From Amphiura filiformis (lineage: Eukaryota; Echinodermata; Ophiuroidea; Amphilepidida; Amphiuridae), in NCBI RefSeq assembly GCF_039555335.1, contig NC_092637.1:43106990-43170989 (forward strand): 64,000 nt of DNA, read 5' to 3'. Under the pieces are notes generated by a model. The model saw only the letters and a list, made by a program, of their open reading frames with translations, had not been told where the DNA came from and made no database searches. Below, in pieces: positions 11,894 through 24,780 of this stretch. Each line of letters starts with the position of its first letter. Within the stretch, counting starts at the first letter, position 1. The position numbers and the translations under genes are program-made.

Positions 11894-12398
11894 GCAAGCT
11901 TCAAAGCTTGAAAGTGCGCCCGCTTTACTACCTGAGAGCAATCCGGTGGCGGCGTTTCAATTTATTACTTGTTTAGAAATCCACAAGATCAAATAGAACG
12001 GTGAGTAATGATTATTTACTTGTTTTTAAAAATAAACTTCTTAGGCCAGTAATAAACTACGTTTACGGCCGACAACTATAGTTTGAATGATATTTATTAT
12101 CACACGAGGAAATAAAACAAACGAATATGGCGCTTCACGTGACGGTAGGTCAGGTCAGTGGTCAAAGGTTTTTTATCGCAAAATCGCTGGCTGGATATCG
12201 TATCAAATTCAAGTGATACACTACCGTCGTATTATTGACACCAATTTCTAATTTCGACATTACTATTGCGAAAGGTTATTCCATTATCAAATTAGTAGAC
12301 TTTCTGTAAAAAAAAAATCATAGGTGCCTGATGGGAAATACTAGTACGCCATCACCGGATTGCTCTCAGCTCTGCTAGCTGGCGCTCTTTAAGCTTGC
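11894..12398. mobile_element. Element Y1: MITE with GCAAGCTT ends (copy 1)
   Basis: The left arm, starting GCAAGCTTCAAAGCTTGAAA and reaching CTGAGAGCAATCCGGTG, is an imperfect inverted copy of the right arm ending AAGCTTGC at 12398. Non-coding, about 505 bp. The same element is in copy 2 at 15694-16198, so it was present before the duplication. Confidence 0.65.
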
Positions 12399-12596
12399 TA
12401 CTCGCATTCAACAGGCAGAGTTCTCAAAACTAACGGCGTCGTTATTTGCCAACCCTAATTAACATGATCAAGGGATCGAAATTAATTATTCATAACCGAT
12501 CGATAACTGGCCTCATTTCCTAAGTAGCAAGCCAGCGGGATATGTCATAGGTTTGCGTTGATAATAGAACAACCGTGAATCTAGTGTCACCCCTTG

Positions 12597-13081
12597 GCAA
12601 TGGCGACCCGTCATTGTATTTGTTCATGTGTGTATGGAGAGCCACTCTTGGAGCCCATGGTACTTAGGCTAGGTCCTCAGGTAGAGTCAGACGCTGTATG
12701 TACTAGAAACGCCCATTCTTGATTCTGCGTTCATTCAATGTTAGCATTAAATTTGTATTGCCCGGCGGCCCGCGTAATGGAAAAACCTGAATTTGTTACA
12801 TAAAAAGAAATGAAAATTAAAAAAAGCAAGGTTCCACCTGAGTACATATTAAATTGGTGTAGAAATTGTTTTCAAATATATATATGAATTTAGACAAACA
12901 TACGGGATATAATGAACCTTTGACATGACGCCATGATGACATGATTTCATTTGTCCTTTTGTATATCATAATACCAGTATTTGTAATTGTAGATTATTGT
13001 GGCTGAAATGGATGTCGACGAGAGAGGGCCTCCTTCAGTCACGTGGTTTCATTGGCTATATAAGCCGAGTGCAAGAGCACT
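12597..13081. other. No gene recognised; extra segment between the two copies
   Basis: Begins with sequence resembling 10033-10060, then about 440 bp absent from copy 1. It is either an insertion in copy 2 or a deletion from copy 1. Confidence 0.5.
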
Positions 13082-13279
13082 CTTTCATGAAGCAATTCCT
13101 GGAGAGGGCAATCCCTCATTTGCATGTGACGCTTTCTTATTTAAATTAGCCATTGTGTTATTGCTTAATATTCATATGTTATGGGGAGCACTTTACACCA
13201 CCAGGTTGGGCAAGTCATGAATAATTTAGCGTTGTGAAGCCAAATAAACTTATTATTTCCCAGGCTTGAAAAAAAATTA

Positions 13280-13352
13280 CAGGCAGAGGTGGGAATCGAT
13301 CTCGGTACCTCCCGGTTAAAAAGCACAGTGCAAGACCGCTAAGCCAGCTAAA
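13280..13352 (-). tRNA. tRNA-like sequence / tRNA pseudogene (copy 2, minus)
   Basis: Counterpart of 10270-10342. The A-box-like TGGCTTAGCGG is closer to consensus than in copy 1; the B-box-like GATCGATTCCC is unchanged. Confidence 0.5.
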
Positions 13353-13606
13353 TATCTGTTGTGAGACGTGTAACATTAAATCAGTAATAAAAGACGTAGA
13401 TTCTTATTTTGGGCTCAAATTGTAGAAACCGGGAAATATTTGTCTCTGCTCTAAAGAAAATAAAAATTGAGATCTTCAAAACAAAATGTTACAGCCCTAT
13501 TGAAAAAAAAAAGATTGATATCAAAATAACTTTAAATTCATTTCACGAGGCGGCATTGTCACAGACGAACACTGTATAGGCTAAAACTAGGTCCTCACCA
13601 CTGGAC

Positions 13607-13681
13607 GACGTCGTAGCACAGTGGTAGAGCATCAGACTGGTGATGCAAAGGTTGTTGGTTCGAGTCCTCCTGTCAGCAATG
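13607..13681 (+). tRNA. tRNA-like sequence / tRNA pseudogene (copy 2, plus)
   Basis: Counterpart of 10602-10671, with A box TAGCACAGTGG (13613-13624 region) and B box GGTTCGAGTCC (13657-13667). The acceptor stem is not closed. Confidence 0.5.
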
Positions 13682-14039
13682 TTTGTTTTTGTGAATGCAA
13701 TGCTACGATACCATTTGTTCAAATTTTTCTTATTTATTTATTTCTTTTTTTATTTATTTATTTATTTATTTGTTTATTTATGTAAATAATTATGCTTGTA
13801 TGTATTTTGTTTAATCACTCACTCACACTCTTTAGAAAAAAGGGCTCTTGGTCGATCAGTTCATTTATTCATTGTTTGATGGTTTGATATGATATGTCTA
13901 TTGATTGAAATTGAATATCATATAATTTATTCATATTCATTGTTTGTGAATTGATTGATTAATTAACTGATTGATTGATTTGTTGAGCCGGTGCAAGTGA
14001 GTGCGTGAAATGTTAGAGGTGAGTTACTTGAACAAGCCT

Positions 14040-14042
14040 TAA

Positions 14043-14113
<71 letters not shown>

Positions 14114-14126
14114 ATGAATAAATGAA

Positions 14127-14165
<39 letters not shown>

Positions 14166-14167
14166 AT
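14040..14167 (+). repeat. (AAAT)n microsatellite
   Basis: About 30 AAAT units with a few AATG variants; roughly 50 bp longer than the copy-1 equivalent. Confidence 0.95.
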
Positions 14168-14967
14168 CGCTTTCCCCCTCTCAGCCTGTCAAAAATATTG
14201 TGACCACCCCCTGTTGCACATTCAAATTATTGGGATCACAAATAATGATTAAATACATCAGATTTGTAGATGTAGGCCTACAGTAAAAAACTTTTTTTTA
14301 AAAACTAAACCGATATTTTACTCATTATTGACCATGGTAGGCGAAACCGTCAATAGTGATTAAAGAATTTTGTTCAAAATAAAATTTCCATATCATAAGC
14401 GTTTCCGGACCTTTACTATTATCCTCCCCTCTCCCCAGGGGGTACTCACGTATAAGGTTTTCCACGAAAAATCCATAGACATGGGTCTCCCTTTTAGATT
14501 TTCGGTGCTATGTGTGAAAAACATGCCGGAAAACATGTTGCTTTTACTATTTTCAAGCTCAAATCCTTAGATATGAGTCCTTACTTTCCTGACAATCCTT
14601 AGATATGGATAGGTGGCCTACCTATTTTCGGTAAAATCGTGACCCTTAGAAATGGTTATGGGTTCGGAAGCTCGGGCCGCACATCTCCGTCGAAAAATAA
14701 TCCAAGTACCCGCCCCCTGGTTATCCTAAGCCTTTTAAAGCGTTTTAAGGCCAAAATCGCACCCCTCACCCCAATTTTACCCTCCCCAGGACTCATAATT
14801 ATTCACAGCCCCTGATAATCTCCTAAATTATTCATTATTGTTTTTTCGATTGACCTAAGCTCCTGTAATATGCATGCACATATTGAATACAGCAAGCTAC
14901 ATTCAAATTATACATGCACGATGCAAGTGCTATTCCAGAAACGCTGCACATCAGTGACATCACTTAA

Positions 14968-15664
14968 GGTTGGTCTGAACCCTGGAATTATGGAAACTTT
15001 CGGGCCTCATAACTTCTAAATTGTTTGTCTAAAGTATATAAAAGTATACATATTTAGAATGGCAAAGACTGGATAAGTTCATCTGTGAGGTCAAATTTGG
15101 GCCAAAATGGCACTTTTATTTAAAATCTAAAATAACGGTTTTGGCCCACTTCTTTTTGTGCACCATAACAAAAAAATTCTTGGGCCAAAATTTAATTTTA
15201 TTAATTTTTAAAAACTAGATCAAAATATCTAGGACCCGTTTTTCATTTTTTGAATTTTGACCAATTTCACCAAAAATATTTGAAATTTGTGCCAAAATCG
15301 GGCTTTTTATGATTTTTTGAAAAATCAACATTTTTTGACCATTTTGGGGCAAATTTCTCAAAGTTAGTCGAAATTCAAAAAATGAAAAAACGGGTCCTAG
15401 ATATTTTGATCTAGTTTTTAAAATTAATAAAAAAATTTTGGCCCAAGAATTTTTTTTGTTATGGTGCACAAAAAAGAAGTGGGCCAAAAACCGTTATTTT
15501 TGGGTTTTTGGGCAAAAAGTGCCATTTTGGCCCAAATTTGACCTCACAGCTGAACTTATCAAGTCTTTGCCATTCTAAATATGTATACTTTTATATACTT
15601 TAGACCAACAATTTAGAAGTTATGAGGCCCGGAAGTTTCCATAATTCCAGGGTTCAGACCAACC
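14968..15664. mobile_element. Element F: 697-bp palindromic MITE in a TTAA site
   Basis: The ends GGTTGGTCTGAACCCTGGAA and its inverse are the tips of inverted arms of about 300 bp that make the element almost one long palindrome. TTAA flanks it at 14964-14967 and 15665-15668. Copy 1 reads CACTTAATTAATATT at this point, the exact empty site with one TTAA fewer. TTAA duplications are typical of piggyBac and Kolobok superfamilies. A right-half relic is at 49553-49857. Confidence 0.95.
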
Positions 15665-15693
15665 TTAATTAATATTACTACCGGTAGTGAATA

Positions 15694-16198
15694 GCAAGCT
15701 TCGAAGGTTGAAAGTGCGCCCGCTTTACTACCTGAGAGCAATCCGGTAGTGGCGTTTCAATTTATTACGTGTTGGGAAATCCACAAGATCAAATAGAACG
15801 GTGAGTGATGATTATTTACTTATTTTTAAAACAAACTTCTTAGGCCAGTTATAAACTACGTTCACGGCCGACAACTATAGTTTGAATGATATTTATTATC
15901 ACACGAGGAAATAAAAACAAACGAATATGGCGCCTCACGTGCTTCAGGTCAGGTCAGTGGTCAAAGGTTTTTTATCGCTAAATCGCTGGCTGAATATCGT
16001 ATCAAATTCAAGTGATACACTACCGTCGTATTATTGACACCAATTCCTAATTTCGACATTACTATTGTGAAAGGTTATTCCATTATCAAATTAGTAGACT
16101 TTCTGTAAAAAACAAATCACTGGTGCCTGATGGGAAATACTAGTGCGCCATCACCGGATTGCTCCCTGCTCTGCTAGCTGGCGCACTTTCAAGCTTGG
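15694..16198. mobile_element. Element Y2: MITE with GCAAGCTT ends (copy 2)
   Basis: Duplicate of Y1 with a few substitutions. Confidence 0.65.
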
Positions 16199-16422
16199 TA
16201 CTCGCATTGAACAGGCAGAGTTCGCAAAACTAACGGCGTCGTTATTTGCCAACCCTAAAAGGGATCGAAATTAATTATTCATAACCGATCGATAACTGGC
16301 CTCATTTTCTAAATAGCAAACCAGCGGGATTTGTCATAGGCTTGCGTTGATAATAGAACAACCGTGAAGTTAGTGTCACCCCCTTGACTCTTTGCCAGTT
16401 CGCCAGGTCGGCCGGGCCAGTG

Positions 16423-17622
16423 CCCCGGGGGGGGCCACTCAAATATGAGAGTGTACGCATGCGTGACCAATTTTTTTCGAACCCCCTAAACAAGTTTTCC
16501 TCTGTGAGCAAAATTACCCCCTAAGCAAGTTTTTAGCGCGCTTTCCCCAAAAAATTTGACCCCCTAAACAGGTTTTTGTCTCATTTTGACCCCCTAAACA
16601 AGTTTTTGTCTAATTTTGACCCCTAAACAAGTTTTTGTCTAAATTTGACCCACTTTACAAGTTTTGATGGATTTTGACAACTTGAACAATTTTTTGTAGG
16701 CCTACTAACTTGTCAGTTCTTGTCATTGAACACTAAAAAGTCTACCCCTCCCTATTAATATAGGCCTGCCCTACCCCCCTCCGGTATCACTTATTTAGGT
16801 CTACATATAAATAATGACATGATGAATTCAGAGTGTACCATTAGGCCTTCAGATTCGCAGATTGTTACATGAATCTGATTGGATTCTCGTAAAGTAGTTT
16901 TGTGAGAATATAAAATACCAATATACAGCGTAATTTATCCATTCCAGAGGCAACGTTAAGCAGTATTCGTATTTGGTTCCGAATTCGGCACCTAAAGTTT
17001 CGTGTCCCGGTATCGTGTCCCCTTTTCATGCTTTCTACCGCATATATAATTTCCTAAAGTAATCCAGAGAAGGGGAAACTCAAAAATCTACCAGCAGGTG
17101 TAGTAAATAATGTGAGGAATCTATAAAAGTCTTGAAAATCTTTTGAAATACATGTCCCATATGATATTTTCGTCTCCCCATCTGTCCACTGAACTATATA
17201 CCCATCATAATTCATATGACGTCATTAATTAATATGCACGTTTTTTTTATTTGAACAGTATTTTACATAGAAGTACAAGGCCATGGTTAAATCACATGTA
17301 ATACGTCATGAAATATATTTGCATAATAGAGTGACACTCTAGGTTTGGAGTATGCTGTAAACATTTCTACGAACGGGGAATTCCGGCACAATAAACTTTT
17401 TTTCGGAATCGTAGTTTCAACAGATTTGAAAAGCGGATTAAAATGGTACCCTAAATGCGTTACAAACGATTTTAAAACTACCCCTTTTCATGAAAATCAC
17501 CGTTTTTTACCCCCTTAACGCGTCACGCGCGTAACGTGCTCAAGCAAGAAAAAACACCCCTTTTCACGCGTTTTTTTGGTCACGCATGCTTACATCATTA
17601 TATTTGAGTGGCCCCCCCGGGG
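16423..17622. mobile_element. Element G: MITE with CCCCGGGGGGGGCCACTC ends
   Basis: The terminal inverted repeats are about 48 bp and include GCATGCGTGACC. The flanks are CCAGTG at 16417-16422 and 17623-17628, a 6-bp target duplication. Near the left end there is a ~29-bp tandem of TTTTGACCCCCTAAACAAG (about 16553-16690). Non-coding. Confidence 0.85.
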
Positions 17623-17920
17623 CCAGTGCGCAGTCTGTTCAACAAGTGTCAGACCAAGTGTGGCCAATCTGTCTGTAGCCGTAAGTGTGGTAGGTTGACG
17701 ACTAGATAATTATCCTCTCTCGCTCCGAACGCATACAAACCGCCGCTCTCCGCTTCTGATTCCACTCCGATCTTGGATCCGTCCGAAGCCTAATAAAGGT
17801 GTTGAGCCAATTGTTCTCATATCTGTGTGTGTCTGAGAGTATTTCATTTGCCAGTGTCAGGTACGATATGGTTCGTACACCCACAAACATCCTAAGCCTT
17901 ACTTTGCCAATCGCTACCAT

Positions 17921-18248
17921 ATCCCGGGGGGGGTGGTCACTCCCATTGTGGCCTGTACACCATCCGCGATAATGAAAACGCGTAAAAGGGTCGTTTTTTC
18001 GTGGGTAGGCACGATACGCGCGTATCGCGTTTAGGGTGTCAAAAACATGAAAAATTGGAAAAAGGGTAGCAAAATTGCAATTGCTAAATACGCGGAAATG
18101 AAATTTAGGGTATGAAATTTGATGTTAGGAATGAAATCCCTGTTTAGGGTGTCGTTTTGGCCAAGGGTTAAATCCTTGTTTAGGGTGCTTTTCAAAAGTT
18201 GATTATCGCGGATGGTGTACAGGCCACAATGGGAGTGACCCCCCCGGG
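17921..18248. mobile_element. Element H: short MITE with CCCGGGGGG ends
   Basis: The ends share about 50 bp of inverted repeat (GTCACTCCCATTGTGGCC, then TGTACACCATCCGCGATAAT). The flanks are TACCAT at 17915-17920 and 18249-18254. The inside has TTTAGGGTGT-type repeats. G-rich ends and a 6-bp duplication like G suggest the same superfamily. Confidence 0.85.
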
Positions 18249-18276
18249 TACCATACCGAAGGCCGGTTCCGCTACA

Positions 18277-18700
18277 TTTGGTGGCAGCGGTGGGATCTCC
18301 GTGACAGTGGACATGCAAGTATTCACATATCAGATTGTGGACAAGTGTTTAGCAGAGAGAACTATGGAGTGCGAAGTTGATAGAATCAAACCCTACGAAG
18401 CTCCGGAAATCCGGCGCACCGTGTCTCCGAAACATAGTTGCTCCGGATTCGATAGAAGTCGTTAAAGTGATTGAAATGATTAGAGCAATAATTGTGAAAT
18501 CTGGGAAAATGATCGGAATAATTAATTGGAACTGTAGCAAAATGAACTTTGTCGCCGGATTTGTGCATGCTGATAGCGAGCTGAAGAATAAAACTAGCCC
18601 TCCTTCACAAGTAGCCGTTGCTCAGTTAATTAACTTGAAATAAAGAGACTCTGGGAAACAGCTCTTACTTGCCATCCAATTGGTAAATGAAGTATCATTA
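18277..18700 (+). pseudogene. 5' internal leader of the LTR retrotransposon (remnant)
   Basis: Starts with the primer binding site at 18279-18296. Short open frames at 18199-18643 do not show gag or pol motifs. The sequence loses identity in an ATT microsatellite near 18700, so the element is truncated before any recognisable gene. Confidence 0.5.
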
Positions 18701-18770
18701 TTATTATTATTAAATGTTTTATATGAAAACAGACTACAAAACTATAGGCCTACAAACATATTTGTAAAAT

Positions 18771-19402
18771 CGTCGTCCGTATTCCATAGTGGCGTATAGT
18801 GGGGCGCCGCGAATAAACAACTTTTCGAGAAAATCGGGTTTGAAGAAATGCCAATTTAAAATCGAGTTGTGTAAATCAGACATTCATTATATTTTGTAAA
18901 TGATGTGAAATTTCTGTAGTAAACTAAATAGATGTTATTGTTATATATTTTTCAAAAGAAATAAATACATACTATTGCTGGCAAACTGAAAATAAAACTA
19001 TACGTCACTATGGAAAACAAACAAAACGCAATACCCTAACCTAACGTTAACCGTACGCCACCTCGGTCGCCGTGTAATCCCTATGGCGTTATTTTTCGTC
19101 GTTCGTATTCCATAGTGGCGTATAGGTCCGATACGTGTACGCCACTATGACATACGATGTTTTTCATTTTGCCGATATTTCATAATTATAAAATGTGTAT
19201 AAAAAGTGGCGTATGGTCGATACGCCACTATGGAATACAAAAATGTCACTTTGTAACTATACGCCACATTTAATTAATTAATTACTAATTATGACTTATG
19301 AGACTTAGAAAAAATGAAAGAGAACATCATTAAAAACATATGTGCCAATTTAAAAAAAAATGACCAAAAATCACTATACGCCACTATGGAATACAGCCGA
19401 CG
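18771..19402. mobile_element. Element J: MITE with ATTCCATAGTGGCGTATAG ends
   Basis: The left end CGTCGTCCGTATTCCATAGT and the inverse of CTATGGAATACAGCCGACG (to 19402) form inverted repeats of about 32 bp. Internal copies of CATAGTGGCGTATAG occur near 19110, 19130, 19208 and 19226 in both orientations. AAAT flanks both sides. It sits at or in a C-family sequence. Confidence 0.8.
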
Positions 19403-19624
19403 AAATGTTTTAAAATGTTATTGTAAAATATCTTTTGCAAACATTATTTGCCAAATATTTTGTCAACACTTTAAAAACATGTTATCATGAAATGTTTTTG
19501 AATGTAATGAAAATGTTTTATAACCTTTATAGACCCTTTATGTAACCCGACATTGAAACGTTTTGGGCCAACCTTTTCTAACCTCTTCCGAATGAAGTTG
19601 AAACCGGTTTGTGTTTCTGCTGGG
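19403..19624. mobile_element. C-family element, right end
   Basis: AAATGTTTTAAAATG-type words, ending GTGTTTCTGCTGGG. It aligns in word order with 27630-27720. The left end is unclear because J interrupts it. Confidence 0.6.
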
Positions 19625-19690
19625 TCTGCGGGGATACTTTTTTTGCTATGTAGTTCTACAGAGGTGTGCAGATCTACCGGTTGACTTCAT

Positions 19691-20349
19691 GGGGGGTGGG
19701 GCACTCAACTTTAGAAGTGACGTATGTGCCTGTCAATAGGCCCCTTCTTTTGATGTCGACTATATCTGATGACACCCTCTTTTTTAGGTGCAGCTACCCA
19801 ATGACCCCCCTTTTTTATTAGGTGCGGGAACCCAACAATGCGCAATGACCCCCTTTTTATTAGGTGCGGCTACCCAATGACCCCCTTTTTATAAGGAGCG
19901 GCTACTCAATGAGCTCCCTTTTTATTAGGTGCGGCTACCCAATGACCCCCCCATTTTATTAGGTGCGGCTCCAATGACCCCCCATTTTTATTAGGTGCAG
20001 CTACCTAATGACACCTTTTTTCTAGAATGGTATCATAAAAATGCCACAAAATAATGTGGAAAATCTCTCATTTCAGCAAATTTGTCTTGGAAATTTTTTA
20101 TATAACATAGAACTTTGCTCTATTTTTTTCCAAAATTTTTTACCCGATAACCTCATTTTTAAAATTATATACCCAGTGACTCCTTTTTCAAAATATTATA
20201 CCCAATGACCCCTTTTTCATTTTGTTTATACCTAATGACCCCCTTTCCAAAACAATGTTTTGTACCCATACAATGTTTTGGCCCATACTTCACAATGCCA
20301 GTTGGCACATACCCGTCACTTTTAAAGTTGAGTGCCCCCACCCCCGGGG
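19691..20349. mobile_element. Element I: MITE with GGGGCACTCAACTTTA ends and internal tandem repeat
   Basis: The left end GGGGGGTGGGGCACTCAACT is the inverse of the right end AGTTGAGTGCCCCCACCCCC. Just inside, about 19785-20010 has roughly seven copies of a ~34-bp unit, ATTAGGTGCGGCTACCCAAT + GACCCCCC. A 60-bp right-end segment (20322-20382) is repeated at 20684-20744, and the stretch between is full of AAATGACCCC / GGGGTCATTT words. Confidence 0.75.
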
Positions 20350-20869
20350 CATCCTCCTTGACACCTTCATTTCCTATATCACACTTAAAATAGGTAGTCA
20401 AAATGACCCTTAAGTAGTCATTTTTGACCCATATGAAGGGTCAACTATGCACCAAACCCATTGAAGTCATTTTTGACCCGGTACATGAAGTCAAATGATT
20501 TGACCCAATTGTAGTTAAAAATGACTACATGTAAATGACCCCGGAACGTGGGTAAAAAAATGACTATTTGGGGTCATTTAAATATGACCCTTTAGGGGTC
20601 AATTTAATATGATGTCAACAACTGAAAATGACCCCTAAGGTGGTCAAATTTGACTTCATCAGGGTTATTTCAAATTGACCCCCTAAAGTTGAGTGCCCCC
20701 ACCCCCGGGGCACCCTTCTTGACACCTTCATTTCCTATAATCCAATAGCCATAATTTGTAAATACACATCATTTTCTACCAACAAGCATTGACGAACTGC
20801 GAATGCTGGGTATTGTACAAAAGTTATATCCTTACAAATAACAATGATGTAAATTCAGAAAAAGAATAA

Positions 20870-21027
20870 TGGTTCATTCCATAAAATGTAGCAATGTGCA
20901 ACAAAATGGTTTCAAAAGTTTCATTGTCACCTGTAGATATATTGCAATGTGTATTACTTCCTGAACTTAAAAAAAGCCAACGTACAACAATCAAGTAGTT
21001 CAAATATGTGCGCACCTCTACACCATA
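20870..21027 (-). pseudogene. Inverted fragment of the zinc-finger gene 5' exon
   Basis: On the minus strand this repeats the 5' untranslated region and first codons of the gene at 21233 (GTAGAGGTGCGCACA, TTTGAACTAC, CTACAGG and ACAATGAAACTTTTGAAACC). It then loses the first finger: the second Cys region is replaced by other sequence and the frame reads ATFYGMNHYSFSEFTS. It is a broken inverted duplication about 300 bp upstream of the functional copy, and is split from it by a G-rich repeat of the S type (about 21028-21130). Confidence 0.8.
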
Positions 21028-21232
21028 TGTGCAAATTGGGATCCCAAAAATTTGGTATGTGCGCAGATCTTTTGGTAGGCCGAGAAGGGGGGGGACGCAA
21101 GCGATTTTTGGCGGCCGAGAGGAGGAGGGCAAGCAAAAATTTACAAATAACATTGATGCAAATTCAGAAAATAGATATAACTGCTTTTAGTGTCTATTAC
21201 TTGTTTTTTAAATTGTTTTTCATTTATTTCAG

Positions 21233-22764
<1,532 letters not shown>

Positions 22765-22830
22765 GTGTGAAAATTGTAAGAGATGTTTTCTGCTAAACGC
22801 CCATTTGCGAAGATACAATCTCAATTATCT

Positions 22831-23539
22831 TGACATATCTAATTAGCTTTAGATATTTAAAATATTTGTATATTATTAATTTGGATAATAGTTGCAGCTG
22901 TTGATATTTTGGATAAAAAACAACCTCGCTAGAAAATACAATAGGCCTATCTACATGATCTATACACAGGCATTCATGGTGAATTTTGATATACGCTTAA
23001 GATCAAGGTCTGCTTTATATTAACATAATCGATGTATGGACGAGAAACATGAGAAATAAAATGTTGTACCGTGCACAAATATGGTTCGATACTAATTTGA
23101 TACGGTCGCGGTGTATGGATTTCAAAAGCTTCAAAAGATCGGTGCTAGACTATATATCGACAAGGGAATCATTACAGCAAAACGCTTGCTGCACATCTCT
23201 CGACAATCAACCAATCAGAGAAGCATATTACAAAAATATTTTTTTTTAGCTTAGCTTCTTGTTTCACGTTTAGCAGCACTTTGACTTGCGACAAAGCAAC
23301 GAAGGGCGGTAATGACTCGAAGTACACTATATGGTTAACGCTATAGGCCTATCATAATTTAATTGGCCATATTTTATAATTATTTATCATAATTTGATTA
23401 AATCCTTATTAATGAAGTAACACATTGTAGTATTAAAATATATATTTTCCTGGTGCATACTTTTTATTTGACGTACAATTCCTTTTGACGTCACAAAAAG
23501 TATTATACATAAAAATATACGTAACACATGGAGTTTGCA
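22831..23539. other. No gene recognised
   Basis: AT-rich intergenic sequence downstream of the zinc-finger gene. Small open frames lack motifs. Confidence 0.4.
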
Positions 23540-24535
23540 GCCACCCTTTGGTAATAATATCAGAACAATTCGAGGGTTGACAAACAAAGGCCTTAACTCA
23601 AAAAGTGCCTTTTTGAGAAAAATGAGTAAAATAATATTTTGCATTGAGATGTGACCAAGTACTAGTATTTATTGTAATAGGATGTCGAATTGAGTTAAGG
23701 CTTTATGATTTTAAGAATCTGTGGTATTACAGATTATTTTGGTACCAAAATCTCAAAATGGCCAAATGTGAGTTAAGTGAGTTTGTCAACCCTCGAATTA
23801 TGGATAATTATTGATTATTGTGATTCGAACGATATTCCAGGTTCCATTGTCTTGTTAGATATTGGAAAAGCATTTGATAGTGTGGAAGTTTTGGAGGCAT
23901 TTGATGTTGGAAATAATTTTATTCAATTCCAATTCCAAAGGTGTTCTTTAAAAAATTGTATTCATTGTTTTTTTAAAATTTATTTGGAATGGTGGAAATG
24001 ACCGGGTAAAATGAAACTACCTTTTGAACGATTGTAGCAATGGAGAGTTACGTATGATTGATGTTGAGGCTTTTTCAAAAACCTTGTTTGGGCAAAGCAT
24101 TTGCTGGATCTTAATTGTGATGATATTCGGAAACATTTGGAAACAAATGTACTTTCAAAATTTCAGACTGACACATCAGCTTTATGGAAAACAGATGCTC
24201 CAAATTGTGTTCTTGCCATGTTAAAAAATACTCAACTGGCTGAAACTCTTAGGGTTTGGTATGTGTATAAGAAGAAAATAAAAGAGAATCTTGGTTATAT
24301 TAATTATTTCCTTCAGGAATTGCAATAATCGTTTGAAAACCAAGAATTTCTTCTTTTATCAAGATTGGTTTGATTGTGATATACTTAACCTTGAGGATCT
24401 TAATAGAGGGTATAATTTTATTAAATCTTTTGAAGATCTTGTTCTTGAATTTGATATCTCTATTAAAGAGAGAAGAAAGTACAACTATCTTATGAAAGGA
24501 ATTTCAATTGACTGGTTTTATAACCCCTAATGTTC
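23540..24535 (+). pseudogene. L1/Tx1-like LINE reverse transcriptase remnant
   Basis: Pieces of an ORF2 are visible in shifting frames. FGNNIRTI lies just before 23570, then DYCDSNDIPGSIVLLDIGKAFDSV (split by me at 20 residues: DYCDSNDIPGSIVLLDIGKA then FDSV, about 23810-23885) contains the RT motif around the first catalytic Asp. C-terminal pieces follow, with SALWKTDAPN (near 24176) and KTKNFFFYQDWFD (near 24340). The YxDD block is missing, so there is an internal deletion plus several frameshifts. It is interrupted by element Z. Not functional. Confidence 0.75.
23571..23795. mobile_element. Element Z: 225-bp MITE inside the LINE remnant
   Basis: The ends CGAGGGTTGACAAAC (23571) and GTTTGTCAACCCTCG (to 23795) are perfect inverted repeats, flanked by AATT on both sides. 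Removing the element with one AATT brings GNNIRTI and the following LINE sequence together, which supports insertion. Subterminal AAGGCCTTAACTCA and TGAGTTAAGGC also mirror each other. Confidence 0.85.
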
Positions 24536-24611
24536 AAGAAAGTATTTTTGATAAGATTGTTGAAAGCTTATTTGAAAATGGCAAAATTACCAAGTATTCA
24601 TACACTATTTA

Positions 24612-24780
24612 GTATTGATGAAGGAGCTATCTACTGATGATATTGGTATTGATGAAGTAGCTATCTACTGCTGATATTGGTAATGATGAAGTCGCTATCT
24701 ACTGCTGATATTGGTATTGATGAAGTAGCTATCTACTGATGATATTGGTGTTAATGATGTAGCATATACTACTGGTTGTT
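24612..24780 (+). repeat. 34-bp minisatellite array 1
   Basis: Unit ATTGATGAAGTAGCTATCTA + CTGCTGATATTGGT, about five copies; starts at 24614, 24648 and 24682 are 34 bp apart. Confidence 0.9.

Larger units (their letters stand above)
10059..12596 (+). repeat. Large tandem duplication, copy 1
   Basis: From ATGAAGCAATTCCTGGAGAG to the AACAACCGTG...GTGTCACCCC segment, this 2.5-kb block aligns with 13082-16386, with only scattered substitutions, microsatellite-length differences and one 701-bp insertion in copy 2. It carries two tRNA-like sequences, ATTT/AAAT microsatellites, a CCTTAGATATGGGT-type repeat (about 11330-11645) and element Y1. The sequence at 12600-12645 resembles the part just before the start (about 10033-10060), which fits a head-to-tail duplication. 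Confidence 0.9.
13082..16386 (+). repeat. Large tandem duplication, copy 2
   Basis: Second copy of the 2.5-kb block, in the same orientation, enlarged by the palindromic MITE F (14968-15664) and by a longer AAAT run. It ends near 16386, where the LTR remnant begins. Confidence 0.9.
16385..18276 (+). mobile_element. LTR of a Ty3/gypsy-like retrotransposon, split by two MITEs
   Basis: The right edge ...GCTACA (18276) is followed two bases later by TGGTGGCAGCGGTGGGAT (18279-18296), which has the form of a primer binding site complementary to a tRNA 3' end in CCA. An AATAAA lies at about 17791 inside the presumed LTR. The left edge, TGACTC at 16385, is placed where similarity to the end of copy 1 stops. 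Subtracting elements G and H with their target duplications leaves an LTR of about 350 bp, an ordinary size. The left boundary is inference, and no second LTR is in the window. Confidence 0.6.
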
